Of a stretch of DNA of 64,000 nucleotides, positions 48,411 to 57,022 are shown piece by piece; within the stretch, counting starts at the first letter, position 1; every line of letters begins with the position of its first letter. Source of the DNA: Oscillospiraceae bacterium. Lineage in GTDB: Bacteria > Bacillota > Clostridia > Oscillospirales > Oscillospiraceae. Where the stretch lies: NCBI GenBank assembly GCA_020025305.1, contig JAHHSG010000007.1, positions 31,963-95,962 on the forward strand, given 5' to 3'. A program made the position numbers and the translations under genes. The notes beneath the pieces were generated by a model, which saw nothing but the letters and a program-made list of their open reading frames with translations, made no database searches and was not told the DNA's origin.

Positions 48411-49398
48411 TACACTGGCATTAAAGGACAGAAAGAGTTATCGTCTCACTGTTCTGCTCATTTTTTTACTCGCCCTGCTGCTGGCTTTTTTGATCGGCAA
48501 CGCAATGGGCACCATTCGCATCCCCTTTAACCGCATTGTAGAGGTCATGTTTCACCCCGACGCCACCGTGGAAAGCCGTACTATATGGAATATTCGGCTG
48601 CCTCGCGTCATTTTGGGCGGCTTAGTCGGCATCAATCTGGCTCTCTCCGGTGCCATCCTGCAGGGGATCATGGGAAATCCGCTGGCAGACCCCGGTATCA
48701 TCGGCATCAGCAGCGGTGCCGGCTTATTTGGCATTTTTATATTGGTAGTCCTGCCCCAATTTCAAAACATGGTTCCTCTGTTTGCATTTTTAGGTGCCAT
48801 GATAGCGGCAGGCATTATCTATCTGCTGGCGTGGAACGGCGGAATTCTCCCCATGCGGGTCGTGTTGGCCGGCGTTGCCGTATCGGCTCTCTTTCAAGCC
48901 GGTATCTCCGGCACTCTGGTCTTTTATGCCGACCGCGTCCACGGCGCACTGACCTTTATGAACGGCTCTCTTTCTGCACGGAGCTGGGGCGAGGTGCAAA
49001 CCATTCTGCCTTACACCATCTTTGGCCTTTTGCTCAGCTTTCTCCTCAGGGAGAAAATGAACATCATGCTCCTTGGCGATGATGTGGCCCGGGGCGTAGG
49101 ACTTCATGTAGAGCGCACCCGCTTTGTCTGCACCGCTTTGGCCGCTCTGCTGGCTGCAAGCGCAGTCAGTGTTGTGGGGCTTTTAGGGTTTGTCGGACTG
49201 ATTGTTCCCCACAGCATCCGTCTGCTGCTGGGCAACGACTACAAGGTATTGATTCCCGGATCGGCTCTGTGCGGTGCCTCTCTGGTCATGTTCTCTGACA
49301 CCTTTGCAAGAACTATCTTCAGCCCCGCCGAAATTCCTGTAGGAATTGTGATGGCGGTCTTGGGTGTCCCCTTCTTTTTATATCTGCTGCGGAGGTAA
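48400..49398 (+). CDS. Fec/Btu-type ABC permease (second importer)
   Basis: 332 aa, about ten hydrophobic segments, with RLPRVILGGLVGINLALSGA, NPLADPGIIGISSGAGLFGI and the coupling loop VGLLGFVGLIVPHSIR. Start 48400 overlaps the binding-protein gene. Its ATPase gene follows after four bases. Confidence 0.94.
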   Translation: MRNNTLALKDRKSYRLTVLLIFLLALLLAFLIGNAMGTIRIPFNRIVEVMFHPDATVESRTIWNIRLPRVILGGLVGINLALSGAILQGIMGNPLADPGIIGISSGAGLFGIFILVVLPQFQNMVPLFAFLGAMIAAGIIYLLAWNGGILPMRVVLAGVAVSALFQAGISGTLVFYADRVHGALTFMNGSLSARSWGEVQTILPYTIFGLLLSFLLREKMNIMLLGDDVARGVGLHVERTRFVCTALAALLAASAVSVVGLLGFVGLIVPHSIRLLLGNDYKVLIPGSALCGASLVMFSDTFARTIFSPAEIPVGIVMAVLGVPFFLYLLRR

Positions 49399-49402
49399 TG
49401 GT

Positions 49403-50200
49403 ATGCATGAAAGTATCTTAGAAGTCAGAAATCTCTGTGCAGGCTATAAGGATCACCCCGTGATCGAAGATGTCAGCCTCTCCTTTGAAAAGGGAAAGGT
49501 CTATTCCATTATCGGCCCCAACGGCTGTGGCAAAACCACCTTGATGCGCACCGTAAGCCGCAACCACAAACCCAGTTCCGGTCAGGTCCTGCTCCACGGG
49601 AAAAATATTTTTCAGATGAATACCAAGCAGGTGGCCCGGCATATTGCCATGCTCTCCCAGCACAACGCAACACTGGAGGATATTACCGTTCGTACACTGG
49701 TCAATTACGGCCGCTACGCCTATAGAGATTGGTGGAAGGGGCAGACAGCGGAAGATCAGGATACCGTACGCTGGGCATTGGATCGCACCGGCATGTCGGA
49801 CTATGCCGACCGTAAAATCACTGCTCTGTCCGGCGGAGAACGGCAGCGGGCCTGGATTGCCATGAGCATTGCCCAAAAGCCGGAAATTCTTCTGTTAGAC
49901 GAGCCTACTACCTATTTGGATATCTCCCATCAATTGGAAATTATGGAGTTGATATCCAAACTGAACCGGGAGGAAAAAATCACCATCATTATGGTGCTTC
50001 ACGACATCAATCATGCCGCCCGATACTCCGATGAAATGGTTGTCATGCACAATCATCACGTCTATCAGCAGGGGGATCCCTGGTCTTTACTGCGGAGTAA
50101 TGTCCTGCGGGATGTCTTTCACATAGAGGCCGACATCAGTAAAGACCAAGAGAACGGCACTCCAATTTTTTACGCCAGAAAGGTGGTACAAGATCAATGA
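49403..50200 (+). CDS. Fec/Btu-type ABC ATPase (second importer)
   Basis: 265 aa with Walker A GPNGCGKTT, signature LSGGERQRAWIAMSIA, Walker B LLLDEPTTYLDI and H-loop VLHDINHA. It is of ordinary length, without the C-terminal extension seen in the ATPase at 41448. ATG 49403 follows GGAGG. Its stop overlaps the CobN-like gene start by four bases (ATGA). Confidence 0.94.
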   Translation: MHESILEVRNLCAGYKDHPVIEDVSLSFEKGKVYSIIGPNGCGKTTLMRTVSRNHKPSSGQVLLHGKNIFQMNTKQVARHIAMLSQHNATLEDITVRTLVNYGRYAYRDWWKGQTAEDQDTVRWALDRTGMSDYADRKITALSGGERQRAWIAMSIAQKPEILLLDEPTTYLDISHQLEIMELISKLNREEKITIIMVLHDINHAARYSDEMVVMHNHHVYQQGDPWSLLRSNVLRDVFHIEADISKDQENGTPIFYARKVVQDQ

Positions 50201-53200
50201 AAATTGTCTTTGTAACCGTATCCGCCCCCGCTCTCAAGCTGCTGCCGACAGCAGCAGCCCAGCTGAATAAAGCTGCCTCTGCTCCCATTGAGCTGAAAAT
50301 TTACTACGCCACAACGGAATTTACGCAGGAAAAGCGAGCTATCGTCATTCGGGAAATTACCGATGCCGATGCCACTTTTCTCGATATGATGGGTGCACCA
50401 CCTGCTAACATTGATGCTGTCAATGAGGGCTGCGCCGCTTCCAAAGGGCAGATCATTCCCTATGGTGCCTCACCCCGGGAATATATGCGTCTGGGTGCTT
50501 TCACCAGTGCTTCCATGCAGAGGAACAAGAGCCACAGCGATCAAAACGCCTTAGAAAAGCCCTCTCCGGAGGCCATGAAAAAAATGGCGGATATGGCGCA
50601 GGTGATGGGAAAAGTGCTCCCTGGGAAAATGCGGGATATGCGAAATTACGCCCTGCTAAGCAGCTATTTTCAAAATGCCTGCTTGGAGAACATGACGCGT
50701 CTGGTGAATCTCTTAGCCTCCGATTATGGCCACATAAAAGGTCTCCCTAAGCTAAAGCCTCCCATCGAACCGCTGCCCGCCGCGCTTTTCGATCTGGATG
50801 CCATGATTACCTATACGAAGCCCTCCGCATTTTTTCACGCTATGGGCTACCATACGGACAAGCCAAATGTAGCCCTCCATTTCAACATCGCCGCCTATCC
50901 CACGGACACCCTGCCCTGTGTTCGGGCAATTGCGGAAAAGATCTCTCCTTTTTGCAATGTTTTCCCCATCGGCACTTCCGGTTTTTTCTCAGAATACAAA
51001 ACCGCACTGGAGAAATTTCTGCTGCAGACTGATTACCCTATGGACCTCTACTTGGATTGCACTCCCTTCCGGCTGGGAGCCGGTCCCATGGGCGGTGATG
51101 CGCAAGCCGGTGTAGCCCTTCTGAAAAAATTGGGCGTTCCCTATCTCCATCCGATGTTTATGACCCGGCGAACTGAAAAAGAGTGGCAGGATTCTCCCTC
51201 TGGTTGTTCCCCCAACGAAGTTCTTCTCTCCTATATGCTGCCAGAAATGGACGGTGCCATGGAAATTATGCCGGTAGCGGCCATGGGCGAAATGATCCAT
51301 GCGGATGAAAACGAATACTGTGAACTGGAGGTGCTGGAGGAACGTCTGGATCGTTTGACGCAGCGTATCAAACGTCATCTCTATCTGCGGCGCTGCAGCA
51401 ACAAAGAAAAGCGCATTGCCATCATCTGCTACAATTATCCTCCCGGGGAAGCCAATCTCTTCGGCGGTGCTTTTTTGGATACTTTTGCCTCGGTTTCCCA
51501 TATATTACACCGCCTAAAACAGGAGGGCTACACCACCAACGCCCTGTCACCAGAGGAACTGATGCAGATATTCACCATGGGCAAAGCGGTGAACTCCGGT
51601 AAATATGATACCAATTGGGACGAGCAGATCCTGTGGGATGGGAAGAATTACCATGCCGCCCCGGAAATCAGTCAAGTATGGGGTTCAGCTCCCGGTCAAA
51701 TCATGACCGAAGGCAATGCATTCATAATTCCCGGCACCGTGCAGGGGAATGTTTTTATCGGCTTACAGCCGGCTCGCGGGAATGACCCTGACAGTGCGGA
51801 AACATACCACGACAAGAGTGTTCCACCCCACCATCAGTATGCCGCCTTCTATCAATGGCTGCGCAATGAATTTCAGGCCGACGCCATGATCCATGTGGGA
51901 ACCCATGGCACGCTGGAATTTCTCAAAGGCAAGGAGTGTGGCATGAGTGAGTCCTGCTGGCCGGATCGTCTTATCGCTGACATTCCCCACATCTATCTCT
52001 ACTACTGCGGCAATCCCTCCGAGGCCATCATCGCCAAGCGGCGATCGCTGGCGAATCTCATCAGCTATCAGCCCCCTGTTTTTGTGACGGGCGGACTGTA
52101 CGGACAATGGCTGGAGCTATCCACGCAAATAGATGATTACCACCATCTGCTGTCCGTCTCACCAAACAGCGCTGCCGATGCCAAAAAGGGACTGCTGGAA
52201 AAAGCAGCTTCTATGGGATTATCCACGGATTTGGACGAAATAGAAGCCGAGCTATATCGCATGAACCACAGTCTTATTCCCAAAGGGCTGCACGTTTTTG
52301 GACAGCCCTATTCCGATGAAGAACTCCACCAGTATGCACTGGGCATAGCTGCGCTTCGCGCCGGCGGTGAAGAGCTGGACAGCAAAACTCTGCAGCAGGC
52401 CCAGGCCGATGCCCAAAAGGCCAGGGACAACCACGAGATGGACGGTTTGATGGAGGCTCTTGCGGGTCGATTCAACCCGCCCAAGTTAGCCGGTGATATT
52501 TTCCGCAGTCCCGAGGTCATGCCTACGGGTTATAATCTCTATCAATTTGACAGCCGCCAGATTCCCAGCGCCACCGCTCTGCGCCGTGGATGGGAAATTG
52601 CAGAGAAAACGCTCCAGACTTACCTGCTGGAAAATCATGGTTATCCCCAATCCGTAGCTGTAATCGCATGGGGATTGGAAACCTCCCGCACACAAGGCGA
52701 AACTATCGGGCAAATCCTTGCCTATTTAGGTGTGCGTCAGGCAAACAATACATCTTTGTGGGATCATAAATACGAATTAGTTCCTTTGGAAGAACTGGGA
52801 CGCCCCCGCATTGATGTAACAGTCAATATCTGTGGCTTTTTCCGGGATATGTTCCCCAACACCATGGAAGAGCTGGACGATATATTTCATATGGTTTACC
52901 ATGCACAGGAGTCCGCAGAGCAAAACTTCTTTCGCGCCCACAGTTTGCAGCGCTATGAGGGGCTGCTTGCCGCCGGCCATACGCCCGCCGATGCCGAAGA
53001 ATTGGCCGTAGCCCGTCTTTTTGGGCCCAAAGAGGGGGAATATGGAACCGGGCTCACCGGGATCGTCGAGCAAAAGAACTGGCAGAATGAAGAGGAACTG
53101 GGTGCCAACTTTACCGATTCTCTGCACTATATTTATACGCGCCACAGCACCGGGCGCAAAGAAAAAGAGCTCTATGAGGAGAACCTGCGCTGCGTGGATG

Positions 53201-53727
53201 TGATCAGTCAGCTTCGGGCCAACACCGAGTACGAGATCACGGACCTGGACCACTACTATGAGTTTTTCGGCGGGCTGGCCAAGTCGGTGGAAATGGTGAA
53301 GGGAAAGAAATCCGCTATGTATATTACCGATGTCACCGGAGGACAGATCCATACAGAAACAGCCGACAAGTCCATTGCCAGAGGTCTGCGAACCCGTGTA
53401 TTGAACCCGAAATGGATCGATGGTATGTTGGAGCACCCCTATCACGGCGCACAAAAAATTGCAGACCGTTTTGAAAACGTCATGGGTCTTGCGGCAACCA
53501 CCGGCGCCGTGGACAAGCATTTCTACGATGATCTGGAGTCGTGCTATGTAAAAGACGAAGAACGCAAACGCCAAATGGCAATGAATAACCCCCACGCTTA
53601 CCTGAGGATTTTAGAGCAGATGTTGGAATATCACAGCCGTGGTTATTGGGATGCCACGACAGAGCAGCTGGATCGTATTAAAAATGCCTATCTGGAAATA
53701 GAAGGCCAAATTGAAAGTAATCAGTAA
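50197..53727 (+). CDS. CobN/ChlH-like large chelatase subunit
   Basis: 1176 aa, related to the tetrapyrrole-binding subunit of class I chelatases (CobN, BchH/ChlH). Conserved blocks: HVGTHGTLEFLKGKECGMSE near residue 565, YNLYQFDSRQIPSATALRRG, GRPRIDVTVNICGFFRDMFP, and the C-terminal GQIHTETADKSIARGLRTR. True CobN works late in the aerobic route, yet this genome uses the anaerobic route with CbiK. Here it is fused into an operon with an importer and with ChlI/ChlD-type ATPases under a cobalamin riboswitch. Metal removal from, or insertion into, an imported corrinoid/porphyrin is a plausible role. The HmuS heme-uptake proteins belong to the same family. Confidence 0.88.
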   Translation: MKIVFVTVSAPALKLLPTAAAQLNKAASAPIELKIYYATTEFTQEKRAIVIREITDADATFLDMMGAPPANIDAVNEGCAASKGQIIPYGASPREYMRLGAFTSASMQRNKSHSDQNALEKPSPEAMKKMADMAQVMGKVLPGKMRDMRNYALLSSYFQNACLENMTRLVNLLASDYGHIKGLPKLKPPIEPLPAALFDLDAMITYTKPSAFFHAMGYHTDKPNVALHFNIAAYPTDTLPCVRAIAEKISPFCNVFPIGTSGFFSEYKTALEKFLLQTDYPMDLYLDCTPFRLGAGPMGGDAQAGVALLKKLGVPYLHPMFMTRRTEKEWQDSPSGCSPNEVLLSYMLPEMDGAMEIMPVAAMGEMIHADENEYCELEVLEERLDRLTQRIKRHLYLRRCSNKEKRIAIICYNYPPGEANLFGGAFLDTFASVSHILHRLKQEGYTTNALSPEELMQIFTMGKAVNSGKYDTNWDEQILWDGKNYHAAPEISQVWGSAPGQIMTEGNAFIIPGTVQGNVFIGLQPARGNDPDSAETYHDKSVPPHHQYAAFYQWLRNEFQADAMIHVGTHGTLEFLKGKECGMSESCWPDRLIADIPHIYLYYCGNPSEAIIAKRRSLANLISYQPPVFVTGGLYGQWLELSTQIDDYHHLLSVSPNSAADAKKGLLEKAASMGLSTDLDEIEAELYRMNHSLIPKGLHVFGQPYSDEELHQYALGIAALRAGGEELDSKTLQQAQADAQKARDNHEMDGLMEALAGRFNPPKLAGDIFRSPEVMPTGYNLYQFDSRQIPSATALRRGWEIAEKTLQTYLLENHGYPQSVAVIAWGLETSRTQGETIGQILAYLGVRQANNTSLWDHKYELVPLEELGRPRIDVTVNICGFFRDMFPNTMEELDDIFHMVYHAQESAEQNFFRAHSLQRYEGLLAAGHTPADAEELAVARLFGPKEGEYGTGLTGIVEQKNWQNEEELGANFTDSLHYIYTRHSTGRKEKELYEENLRCVDVISQLRANTEYEITDLDHYYEFFGGLAKSVEMVKGKKSAMYITDVTGGQIHTETADKSIARGLRTRVLNPKWIDGMLEHPYHGAQKIADRFENVMGLAATTGAVDKHFYDDLESCYVKDEERKRQMAMNNPHAYLRILEQMLEYHSRGYWDATTEQLDRIKNAYLEIEGQIESNQ

Positions 53728-53745
53728 GAACAGGAGAATCAAAAC

Positions 53746-54780
53746 ATGGACAACCCCATCAATCGCCCTCTCTATCCTTTCTGCGCCATTGTTGGGCAGG
53801 AAGAAATGAAGAGAGCTCTGCTTTTAAATCTTATCAACCCCAAAATCGGCGGCGTTTTAATTCGCGGAGAAAAGGGCACGGCCAAATCCACCGCTGTCCG
53901 TGCGCTGGCTGAGGTTACCGGTACCCGGCAGGAGGTAGACGGCTGCTTTTACAGCTGTGATCCGAATGATTCTGCTTTTTGGTGTCAGGATTGTCGGGAG
54001 CGAAGCGAGCATCCAATGAAAACAGGTCGGATGCGGGTGGTCAACCTGCCTGTCAGTGCCACCGAAGACCGTGTAGTGGGCACCTTGGACATGGAGTACG
54101 CCCTGACCCATGGAAAAAAAGTGTTTGAGCCCGGCATCCTGGCTGAGGCCAACCGCAATATCCTCTATGTAGACGAGGTCAATCTTTTGGAGGATCATAT
54201 TGTGGATGTACTGCTGGATGCCGCCGCCATGGGCGTCAATTCCATTGAACGAGAAGGTGTCAGCTTTTCTCATCCCAGTCATTTTATCCTCATTGGCACC
54301 ATGAATCCGGAAGAGGGCGACCTGCGCCCCCAGCTGCTTGACCGATTTGGGCTGGTTGTTGACGTGACAGGCGAAACGTCTATTGAAAAGCGGATGGAGG
54401 TCATTCGCCGCCGATTAGCCTATGAAACAGATCCTCACACTTTTGTGCAGCAATATGCGCAAGAGCAGGAAGCGCTGCGGCTTCAAATTGAACAAGCGCA
54501 AAAACAGCTCCCCCAGGTCACATGGTCAGAGAATTGTTTGGAGCTGAGTGCAAAAATCTCCCTGTCTCTGGATGTAGACGGCCATCGTGCCGATATTACC
54601 ATGCTCAAAACCGCTATGACCAATGCAGCTTTTATGGGCAGGACACGCATTATAAAGGAAGATCTTCTCACAGCCGCTCGTCTGGCTCTGCCTCACCGAA
54701 TGCGGCGCAATCCTTTTGAAGAGAGCACCGTTGATCTGGATCATATAGCACAAATGGTGAATGACTATGGGGAGATTTGA
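53746..54780 (+). CDS. ChlI/BchI-like AAA+ chelatase subunit
   Basis: 344-aa AAA+ ATPase of the class I chelatase motor. GQEEMKRALLLNLINPKIGG, Walker A IRGEKGTAKSTAVRAL, Walker B-type NILYVDEVNLLEDHIVDVLL and GTMNPEEGDLRPQLLDRFGL. A Cys cluster SCDPNDSAFWCQDC (about residues 64-82) is a zinc-like insert found in part of the family. It follows the CobN-like gene after 18 bases and overlaps the ChlD-like gene by 20. Confidence 0.92.
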   Translation: MDNPINRPLYPFCAIVGQEEMKRALLLNLINPKIGGVLIRGEKGTAKSTAVRALAEVTGTRQEVDGCFYSCDPNDSAFWCQDCRERSEHPMKTGRMRVVNLPVSATEDRVVGTLDMEYALTHGKKVFEPGILAEANRNILYVDEVNLLEDHIVDVLLDAAAMGVNSIEREGVSFSHPSHFILIGTMNPEEGDLRPQLLDRFGLVVDVTGETSIEKRMEVIRRRLAYETDPHTFVQQYAQEQEALRLQIEQAQKQLPQVTWSENCLELSAKISLSLDVDGHRADITMLKTAMTNAAFMGRTRIIKEDLLTAARLALPHRMRRNPFEESTVDLDHIAQMVNDYGEI

Positions 54781-56620
54781 CTACAGCTTTCCTTTTGCAG
54801 CCATCATAGGCCAAGAGCCAGTAAAAAGAGCGCTGCTGCTGTGCGCTGTCAATCCCCAAATTGGCGGCGTGATCATCAGTGGTGAAAAAGGCACTGCTAA
54901 ATCCACATTGGCCCGGGGATTGGGACACCTGATGAAAAATGCCCCTTTTGTGGAGTTACCCCTCAATACCACCGAGGATCGCTTGGTGGGTTCCATTGAT
55001 CTGGAAGCAACGATCCAGACAGGGAGCCCCGCCTATGCTCCCGGCCTATTGGAAAAAGTCAATGGAGGCATTCTTTACGTAGACGAAGTAAACCTGCTGC
55101 CCCAGTCCATCACCAACATTCTGCTGACCGTAGCTTCCTCCGGCATCAATCACATCGAACGCGAAGGAATCTCGTTGGTACGTCCGTCCAAATTTGTTCT
55201 CATTGGGACCATGAACCCAGAGGAGGGCCAGCTGCGGCCATCCTTACTGGACCGCTTTGGTCTTTATGTCGAAGTGCATCATGAGCAAAACCTATCCCTG
55301 CGCTGTCAAATCATGGCACAGCGGCTGTCCTACGAGCAAGACCCCCTCTCTTATTGCGCACGCTGGCAAGAAGAAACAAAACATCTGGCGGATGCAATCA
55401 GCAATGCCCGGCAATTGCTGCCCCACGTGTCTGTGCCTGCTGACTGTATCCGATATGCCTCCCAATTAGCCGCCCAAGGCCATTGCCAAGGCCATCGCGG
55501 GGAGCTAGTTCTCTGTGAGACAGCCATCGCAGCTGCCGCACTGGATGGTCGGACAGAGGTTTCCATAGAGGATATTCGTTCTGCGGCAGCACTGGCGCTC
55601 CCTCACCGTCTCCGAGAATCTGTGGAACTATCCCAAGAAATTTCACAGCCCCAGCCATCCGCTCCACAGGAGTCTGCGGCGGAATCGCCCAGCAGTCCCA
55701 ACCCAGAGGAGCTCCCGGATGATATCCATCCCCTGCACAGCAACGCTGCTTCAGAGGACACTGTGATGGATGAACCGGATGTACAGGAGATTCAGCCAAT
55801 GGATGAAAACTTAACCCTGCACATCCTGCAGAAAAAAAAGCTATCCTCCTTAGGCAGCGGTAAACGATTAAAAGTTCGCAGTAACTCCCGGAGGGGACAC
55901 TATGTCCGCTATCGCTTTCCCGATGGCAAAAGTCAGGATATTGCCGTAGATGCCACACTCCGCACCGCTGTGCTGCGTGGAAGGAAGCAATTGCCCAGCG
56001 CTGAAGGGCCCCGCATTCAGGTCAAGCCAGAAGATTTCCGTCTGCGCATCCGTGAGCAGCGCACCGGAGCCGTCATCTTGTTTGTCGTCGATGCCAGTGG
56101 CTCTATGGGTGCCAGAAAGCGCATGGGTGCGGTGAAAGGCGCTGTTCTGGCCCTTCTCAATGACGCTTATCAAAAGAGGGATACCGTGGGCATTATCGCT
56201 TTTCGTGACAAAGGCGCACAGATCATGCTGCCCTTTACCCGCAGTGTGGATTTAGCGCAAAAAAGACTGCGGACACTGGCAACCGGCGGAAAAACACCGC
56301 TGGCTGCCGGATTAACAGCGGCAGGAGCCATGCTGCACGCCAATGCCATTCGCTGCCCTGATGCTGCACAGCTCCTTGTTCTGGTTTCGGATGGGCGGGC
56401 AAATTACGGTAACCGTGCCGATCCATTTCAAGAGGCTCTGGACACCGCCAAAAAGCTGTCCGCCGAACCTTTCGCCTCCGTGGTATTGGATACCGAGCAG
56501 GGATTTACCCGCTTCGGCATGGCAAAAGAAATTGCCGATGCCCTCCACGCTGAGTATTGCCCTCTCTCCGGGATTTCTCAGCAAGAAATCATGGCCCAGG
56601 TAGGCAGATATCTTTCGTAG
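54761..56620 (+). CDS. ChlD/BchD-like chelatase subunit: AAA+ plus von Willebrand A domain
   Basis: 619 aa. The N-terminal AAA+ half keeps an intact Walker A (SGEKGTAKSTLARGL) and NGGILYVDEVNLL, and overlaps in sequence with the ChlI-like gene. A Pro/acidic linker (about residues 290-360) leads to a C-terminal VWA domain with MIDAS motif VVDASGSMGARKRMG and TGGKTPLAAGLTAAG. In chelatases the VWA domain docks the ATPase ring onto the H/CobN subunit. The start ATG 54761 or 54767 cannot be resolved. A terminator follows 138 bases after the stop. Confidence 0.92.
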   Translation: MTMGRFDYSFPFAAIIGQEPVKRALLLCAVNPQIGGVIISGEKGTAKSTLARGLGHLMKNAPFVELPLNTTEDRLVGSIDLEATIQTGSPAYAPGLLEKVNGGILYVDEVNLLPQSITNILLTVASSGINHIEREGISLVRPSKFVLIGTMNPEEGQLRPSLLDRFGLYVEVHHEQNLSLRCQIMAQRLSYEQDPLSYCARWQEETKHLADAISNARQLLPHVSVPADCIRYASQLAAQGHCQGHRGELVLCETAIAAAALDGRTEVSIEDIRSAAALALPHRLRESVELSQEISQPQPSAPQESAAESPSSPNPEELPDDIHPLHSNAASEDTVMDEPDVQEIQPMDENLTLHILQKKKLSSLGSGKRLKVRSNSRRGHYVRYRFPDGKSQDIAVDATLRTAVLRGRKQLPSAEGPRIQVKPEDFRLRIREQRTGAVILFVVDASGSMGARKRMGAVKGAVLALLNDAYQKRDTVGIIAFRDKGAQIMLPFTRSVDLAQKRLRTLATGGKTPLAAGLTAAGAMLHANAIRCPDAAQLLVLVSDGRANYGNRADPFQEALDTAKKLSAEPFASVVLDTEQGFTRFGMAKEIADALHAEYCPLSGISQQEIMAQVGRYLS

Positions 56621-56758
56621 CTCTTTCCAGCGTTTTATCCCAGAAAATTCCAATAAATATTTTTTGATGCACACTATCCCGATACTACACCATGCGAAAC
56701 AGCGCTAAAAAACGATAAAAAAGGAAAATTCCCAACACAGCTTTCAGACAAATATCTT

Positions 56759-56793
56759 CCCATGCCTAAATTTTAGGCATGGGTTCTTTTATT
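56759..56793 (+). terminator. Intrinsic terminator after the chelatase operon
   Basis: CCCATGCCTAAA / TTTAGGCATGGG followed by TTCTTTTATT. Confidence 0.85.
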
Positions 56794-57022
56794 ATCCGTA
56801 TGCTGTTTCCCCTATCCGCTTTACAATATAGTCATGTTCATACTAAATCAAAGGAGGGCAGTATGCGTCGATGAACACAGTCTCCTATTTTTTTATTGAA
56901 GAGCGGCAGCACAACGGAAGTAAATAAGGATCTCCCATGCAAAGTATAACTTTCGATATCTGCTACTCTTCGGAAATAGCTTTACTTGACTCAGATATAA
57001 TAAGAAAGGATCGGCAAAACTT
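56794..57022 (+). other. Region before the MMPL gene: promoter signals and a possible gene remnant
   Basis: No full gene. TATAAT at 56996-57001 with a poor -35 is a possible promoter for the MMPL gene. AAAGGAGGGCAGT is followed at 56863 by ATG CGT CGA TGA, a ribosome site and start codon that lead to a stop after three codons, which could be the remnant of a lost gene (perhaps a regulator). Confidence 0.4.
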
